64,000 nt of DNA from Mycobacterium sp. 852002-51057_SCH5723018. GTDB lineage: Bacteria; Actinomycetota; Actinomycetes; Mycobacteriales; Mycobacteriaceae. Position 1 is the first letter of the stretch; the number at the start of each line of letters is the position of its first letter. The DNA is taken from positions 1-64,000 of the forward strand of contig NZ_LZIR01000123.1 of assembly GCF_001667035.1 (NCBI RefSeq). The letters are read 5' to 3'. The notes below the pieces were generated by a model that saw only the letters and a list, made by a program, of their open reading frames with translations, was not told the DNA's origin and did not search any database. Positions 59,903 through 64,000 of this stretch are shown piece after piece. The translations under genes were made by a program, and so were the position numbers.

Positions 59903-61357
59903 CTAGGCGCTTTCCTTTGATTGCTCGTCGGGCTGCTGCCTTGGATCTGGCGCTGAACGGCTTTCGATCGCACCAGTGCCTAGGGCCCTTTCCGTTGGTG
60001 CTTTCCCGGCGAGGGTGCGCTTGCGTGACGTCTTGATCACCCGAACAACCGTGGAAGGGCGCAGCATCCGAGAGGGAGGATCAAGCAAGTTGAGCGTCCG
60101 CATGAATTGCTGGAGCACAAAGGGATCGGTTTCTGCTGCGGTAAGAACCCGTTCCAGGTAAGCGTTACCTATGCGTATGGATGCCGTCCGCTTTCCGTCT
60201 ATCTGAGGCAAAGCCAAGTCCGAGCTCACCGCCGCCCGCCACGCAACACGAATGTCGTTGACGGAGTGGCGGAAGAATCGCCGCGTTAGGTTTCGGCCGC
60301 CTTGCTGCAAACAGTCTCGCAGGATGAGCGCTTCGATCGCCGCGACGGACATGCCCTGTCCGTATAGGGGATTGAAGTTGCATAGCGCGTCCCCGATAAC
60401 GATGAGGCCGTCGGGCATGCGCGTCAACTTGTCGTATCGGCGCCACCGGTTGGAGGGAAACCGGTAGTGGGTGATATCTGCGAGTGGTTCCGCGCGTTTG
60501 GCGGCAGCCAGCACATGTGGGGGCGCCATCTCGGTCAGGCAGTCCAGCAGGGCGGCGTAGTCCGCGGGCGCCTGCTGCCCTGCCACCGTTTGGACCGCGA
60601 GCATGTAGGTGTCGTTTTGACCGGCGAACATCGCGTACCCACGCGGTCGGTCGGGTTGTGGGGCAGAAAAGGCGATGTATTCGTGCAAGGTCCCAGGCGG
60701 CAGGCGGACCGGCAGCCCGGCGTAGGTGACGTGCACGGTTAGCGTGTCTTCGCGTGGGCGACGATAACCGAGGTCATCGAGGAATACCGGTGCGCGTGAG
60801 CCGCGCCCGGTCGCGTCCACAACAAGCTCGGCGGACAATCCAGTTTGGGCGCCAGAGTCGCGGCGCGCCACCACAACACCAGTCACGCGGTCGCGTTCGG
60901 CGGCCAATCTCACCGCATCCTGGCCCTGGACGATCTTTACGTTGGGAATCGCGCTTACCCTGCGACGCAGGCTCCACTCGAGAAACGGGCGGTGTACGAA
61001 GTACATGGCTGAGGACTCAGGGTCGGGGAGTTTGCCCGATCGAAGCAACTGGTGCCCATTGAACGACACGCAAAGCCGTGACAAGTCACCGTCATTCCAG
61101 ACCCGTGCCCCGTCGGCGGCCAGCTCGTCGAGGAAGCCGGGGAACAGCTCACCCATAATCTGTACTCCGCGGGTCGCCGGATTGTGGGGGAGCATGCCTT
61201 GCGGCACTCCGCGCCGGCTGATCGGCTTGTCGGGTAGTACGTCACGCTCGACTACGGTTACGGTGCTGTAGAAGTCAGCCAGCACCCGGGCAGCCAGTAA
61301 CCCGCTTATGCTTGCACCCAAAACGACTGCGGTACTGCCATATTCAAGCCGGGTCAT
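59903..61357 (-). CDS. FAD-dependent oxidoreductase, paralogue 2
   Basis: 484 residues from an ATG with AGAGGA 6 nt upstream. FAD motif VVLGASISGLLAARVLADFY; second block LIVIGDALCNFNPLYGQGMS. It is a close paralogue of the protein encoded at 57189-58592 (for example TVVERDVLPDKPISRRGVPQ versus ERDALPPNPANRRGVPQGK) and is the first gene of the FAD-F420-FAD run. Two similar FAD enzymes flanking one ketoreductase gene suggest consecutive oxidations on one lipid or polyketide. Confidence 0.85.
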   Translation of the reverse strand: MTRLEYGSTAVVLGASISGLLAARVLADFYSTVTVVERDVLPDKPISRRGVPQGMLPHNPATRGVQIMGELFPGFLDELAADGARVWNDGDLSRLCVSFNGHQLLRSGKLPDPESSAMYFVHRPFLEWSLRRRVSAIPNVKIVQGQDAVRLAAERDRVTGVVVARRDSGAQTGLSAELVVDATGRGSRAPVFLDDLGYRRPREDTLTVHVTYAGLPVRLPPGTLHEYIAFSAPQPDRPRGYAMFAGQNDTYMLAVQTVAGQQAPADYAALLDCLTEMAPPHVLAAAKRAEPLADITHYRFPSNRWRRYDKLTRMPDGLIVIGDALCNFNPLYGQGMSVAAIEALILRDCLQQGGRNLTRRFFRHSVNDIRVAWRAAVSSDLALPQIDGKRTASIRIGNAYLERVLTAAETDPFVLQQFMRTLNLLDPPSRMLRPSTVVRVIKTSRKRTLAGKAPTERALGTGAIESRSAPDPRQQPDEQSKESA

Positions 61358-61480
61358 CTAAATCCTCTGTTATCTTGCGGTCGTACCCCTGCGGCTACTG
61401 CGCGGCGCCGTCTCAGTGGATACGGCGGTACCTCACTCGGGGTGATCAGGATCGTGCAGATCCAGCTCAAAGATCGATCG

Positions 61481-62029
61481 CTAGTTCGAGAACGGCGACG
61501 AGCCGATTCCGACGGCGGCGTTCTCCTCCCGCGTGCCCCACACGTAGCCGTAGTACTTGACAGATGTCTGGACGAAATGTGCGGATTGTTCGGCGGTACG
61601 CCGCCTCAGCGATCCCTCGACCGGGGTGCCGATCTCGAGGAAAAACCAGCGGAGCTGCGGCGTGGTGATGGCGAGGTCGACCGCCGGTTCATCGGTGACG
61701 TCGCGGTGGGCGCGCATGACATTGCCGGGAATGCGCACGTGGTCTCCGCCGGACGCAGTGCGCCATTCCAGGTTGTTTCCGTCGGCGATCAGGACTTCCT
61801 GCTGTCCAGAAAGGATGTAGAAGGCCAGCCCGTCTCGCCAATTCAAGAATTCGACCGTCACACCGAAGACGTCGAACGTCGGGCCCGGCGGCATGTCAGC
61901 CACTTGAGGAAAGACCGCGCTGAAATCGACTTCAGTCGATGTGCGGTGCCCGTTAATGCGGCGGTCAAACGGCTGCACGTCATCTGCGGTGGTGCTTCGC
62001 ACGGCGCGTCTCCTCGGGTCGAATCGCAT
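61481..62029 (-). CDS. Unrecognised protein with a cupin-like central region
   Basis: About 182 residues from the ATG at 62029; another ATG at 62065 adds 12. No signal peptide or membrane helix. The central part (EFLNWRDGLAFYILSGQQEV, then DHVRIPGNVMRAHRDVTDEP) alternates beta-strand-like segments with His and Asp in a way that resembles a cupin barrel, but I do not recognise the family. The C-terminal part is Trp/Tyr-rich. It is upstream of, and on the same strand as, the FAD-F420-FAD operon, with 123 bp between. Confidence 0.5.
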   Translation of the reverse strand: MRFDPRRRAVRSTTADDVQPFDRRINGHRTSTEVDFSAVFPQVADMPPGPTFDVFGVTVEFLNWRDGLAFYILSGQQEVLIADGNNLEWRTASGGDHVRIPGNVMRAHRDVTDEPAVDLAITTPQLRWFFLEIGTPVEGSLRRRTAEQSAHFVQTSVKYYGYVWGTREENAAVGIGSSPFSN

Positions 62030-62314
62030 CAATCCGACTATCCGACGCGGCGAGGCCAAGATCATCGGTCAAAATGCGTACGAATCGCCGGCGAGAAGTC
62101 GCAAATACATGACAGGTGTGACGAGGGTCATCGACTGGTTTCCGAACGCCGAGCGATGCGGCCGATTGATTGCCGAACGCCCAGCGATGCCGGCTACCTG
62201 GCCTAATAGCATTCCGTACGCGATGGTTCACAGCACCCATACGCGGTTGCTGGATGGGGATGTACGCTGTTGGGCTGATGTTCGATAGTCGGTAATGCCT
62301 GGATGCTGGCGGGC

Positions 62315-64000
62315 ATGGGAGATATCGAACGACGGGCGGCCGCGCGGTCGTTGGAGTGGAGCGTTCTTGGGGTGAATGGATTGGTTCCGACCGGAACCGT
62401 GACGCTGTTGCTGGCAGATGTCGAGGCGTCTACCCGGTTATGGGATTCTGTCCCAGGCGAAATGACGGCCGCAATCGCCGCGCTCGATCACACGCTTTCG
62501 GAATTGACCGCGGTGCATCGCGGGGTGCGTCCGATCGAGCAGGGCGAGGGCGACAGCTTCGTGGTGGCATTCGCCCGGCCCAGCGATGCGATCGCATGCG
62601 CGTTGGAATTGCAGCGGGCGGCGCTTGCGCCGATCCGGTTGCGAATCGGCGTGCATACCGGCGAGGTGCAGCTCCGCGATGAAGCCAACTACATCGGAAC
62701 CACCATCAACCGGGCGGGGCGCTTACGTGAATTGGCGCATGGCGGGCAAACGGTGCTTTCGGGCACCACGGCAGATCTGGTTATCGATCGTCTCCCCGCC
62801 GACACTTGGCTGACCGATCTAGGCAGGCATTACCTGCGCGGTTTGACCCGGCCTGAACGGGTGGTGCAGCTGTGTCACCCTGACTTGCACAATCAATTCC
62901 CGCCCTTGCGCATGGCCAGCGGCGCTGTGGCCCATAATCTTCCGTTGCAGCTCAGCAGCTTCATAGGACGGGTGGAAGAACTCAGCAACTTACGGCGACT
63001 GCTGGCCAGCAATCGGCTTGTCACGCTCACCGGCGCGGGGGGCATAGGCAAAACACGCCTGGCCCAACAACTTTCCGCTCGCCCGGGTACGGAATTCGGC
63101 GACGGGGTGTGGTATGTCGATCTAGCACCGATCGGCAGTGCCGAGCTCGTGGCGAGCACGGTCGCCCGAACGCTGGGTCTGGGTGATCAACCGGGCCGAC
63201 CTGCCATAGACAAGCTCATTCACTTGATTGGCGGTCGTCATATGGTGATCGTTTTGGACAATTGCGAACATCTACTTGATGCCTGTGCGGCGCTCGCGGG
63301 TGCCTTGCTAGCGGGCTGCCCCAGGCTGACGCTGCTCGATACCAGTCGTGAGCCCCTTGGCATGCCCGGCGAGGTCATCTGGAGGGTGTCGTCGTTGCCG
63401 ATCGCCGACGACGCCGTCGAGTTGTTCGCCGACCGTGCGCGGCTGGCCCGTCCGGATTTTCGGATCACCGACGACAACGTCGGGACCGTGACGGAGATCT
63501 GCCAGCGCCTCGATGGGATGCCGTTGGCCATCGAGCTCGCTGCTGCCCGGGTGCGTACGTTGTCACTCGCCGAAATCCTCGACGGACTGCGTGACCGCTT
63601 CTGTCTGTTAACCGGCGGTGCGCGCACGGCGGCCGTGCGTCAGCAGACGCTGCGTGCCTCCGTGTGCTGGTCTCACGCGCTGCTCACAGAGCCCGAACGT
63701 GTCTTGTTCCGCCGACTGGCAGTCTTTGCTGGCGGGTTCGACTTGGATGCCGCCCAAGTGGTTGCCGGCTGTGACGAGCTCGAGGATCAGAACGTCGGAG
63801 AGCTGCTGAGCCTGCTCGTCGATAAGTCGCTTGCGCTGGCCGAGGATCACAGGGGCCGAACACGTTACCGGCTCTTGGAGACCGCGCGTCAGTACGCGCA
63901 AGAAAAGCTGGACGATGCGGGTGAGGAAGAGACGATCAGGACCCGCCATTGCGGGCATTACACCTCGGTCGCGGCAATGTTCGACACCGTGACGCCCGCA
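62315..64000 (+). CDS. Class III cyclase-ATPase regulator (truncated by window end)
   Basis: Open from the ATG at 62303 or 62315 to the window edge, at least 562 codons. A class III cyclase domain comes first: LLLADVEASTRLWDSV, GEGDSFVVAF, LRIGVHTGEVQLRDEANYIG and INRAGRLRELA, with the metal Asp residues and the Asn/Arg pair kept but Glu at the usual Lys position. Next is an NB-ARC/AAA ATPase with Walker A LTGAGGIGKTRLAQQL, Walker B VIVLDNCEHLLDAC and a winged-helix region (DGMPLAIELAAARV, RRLAVFAGGFDLD). This is the plan of M. tuberculosis Rv1358 or Rv2488c, which end in a LuxR HTH; that end is not in view. Confidence 0.85.
   Translation, partial: MGDIERRAAARSLEWSVLGVNGLVPTGTVTLLLADVEASTRLWDSVPGEMTAAIAALDHTLSELTAVHRGVRPIEQGEGDSFVVAFARPSDAIACALELQRAALAPIRLRIGVHTGEVQLRDEANYIGTTINRAGRLRELAHGGQTVLSGTTADLVIDRLPADTWLTDLGRHYLRGLTRPERVVQLCHPDLHNQFPPLRMASGAVAHNLPLQLSSFIGRVEELSNLRRLLASNRLVTLTGAGGIGKTRLAQQLSARPGTEFGDGVWYVDLAPIGSAELVASTVARTLGLGDQPGRPAIDKLIHLIGGRHMVIVLDNCEHLLDACAALAGALLAGCPRLTLLDTSREPLGMPGEVIWRVSSLPIADDAVELFADRARLARPDFRITDDNVGTVTEICQRLDGMPLAIELAAARVRTLSLAEILDGLRDRFCLLTGGARTAAVRQQTLRASVCWSHALLTEPERVLFRRLAVFAGGFDLDAAQVVAGCDELEDQNVGELLSLLVDKSLALAEDHRGRTRYRLLETARQYAQEKLDDAGEEETIRTRHCGHYTSVAAMFDTVTPA

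Noticed and set aside
1..64000. Insertion sequences, integrases or prophage genes
   Set aside because: No transposase, integrase, terminal inverted repeats or target duplications were seen anywhere in the window.

Overview
The window is high-GC actinobacterial DNA and looks like a Mycobacterium, probably a slow-growing species. This rests on several recognisable proteins: a close match to the M. tuberculosis desaturase DesA3, HtpG, an EmbR-type SARP-FHA regulator, a PknH-type sensor lipoprotein, an MPT64-like exported protein, an Rv2951c-like F420 ketoreductase, and several apparent leaderless promoters (-10 box about 7 nt before the start codon). Coding density is high. I saw no tRNA, rRNA, CRISPR array or intact insertion sequence.

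Layout. 0-4.4 kb: GH6 glycosidase, glutathione peroxidase, TPM-domain membrane protein and a DesA3-like desaturase whose homologous start is an ATC codon. 4.4-7.8 kb: lipocalin-like gene and TetR regulator, divergent from an enoyl-CoA hydratase/CoA-transferase pair. 7.8-19.4 kb: the most unusual locus. A SARP-cyclase-AAA-TPR regulator is followed in the same frame, across one TGA codon, by an 8.8-kb open frame. That frame encodes more TPR-like helices and then 19 NTF2/SnoaL-like domains: one solo domain plus nine two-domain repeats of about 270 residues.

19.8-29.5 kb: a phospho-signalling and envelope-sensor cluster. It holds a PknH_C lipoprotein, a translationally coupled four-gene run of exported proteins (TolB-like, two NHL propellers of which one is frameshifted, MPT64-like), a Ser/Thr kinase, a beta-lactamase-fold protein and an EmbR-like regulator. 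29.5-43 kb: membrane proteins, NicT nickel/cobalt permease, MFS exporter with a GlxA-type regulator, two Gly-Pro-rich secreted proteins, a methyltransferase, an HTH-nucleotidyltransferase module with a clear operator, an F420-type oxidoreductase, a VIT1-like transporter, a thioesterase/acyl-CoA ligase pair and an NmrA-like protein.

43-49.7 kb: TIGR03085 protein, HtpG, a cupin/GntR operon divergent from an MFS transporter, and a small SnoaL protein. 49.8-53.4 kb: a four-gene, 4-nt-overlapping operon matching ptxABCD, for phosphite uptake and NAD-dependent oxidation to phosphate. 53.6-56.6 kb: an atypical NRAMP-family transporter coupled to a PRC/MgtE_N/CBS protein, which suggests Mg2+ or a related divalent ion. 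56.8-64 kb: a VOC protein, an FAD oxidoreductase/F420 ketoreductase/FAD oxidoreductase operon, an unrecognised protein, and the 5' part of a second cyclase-ATPase regulator that runs off the window.
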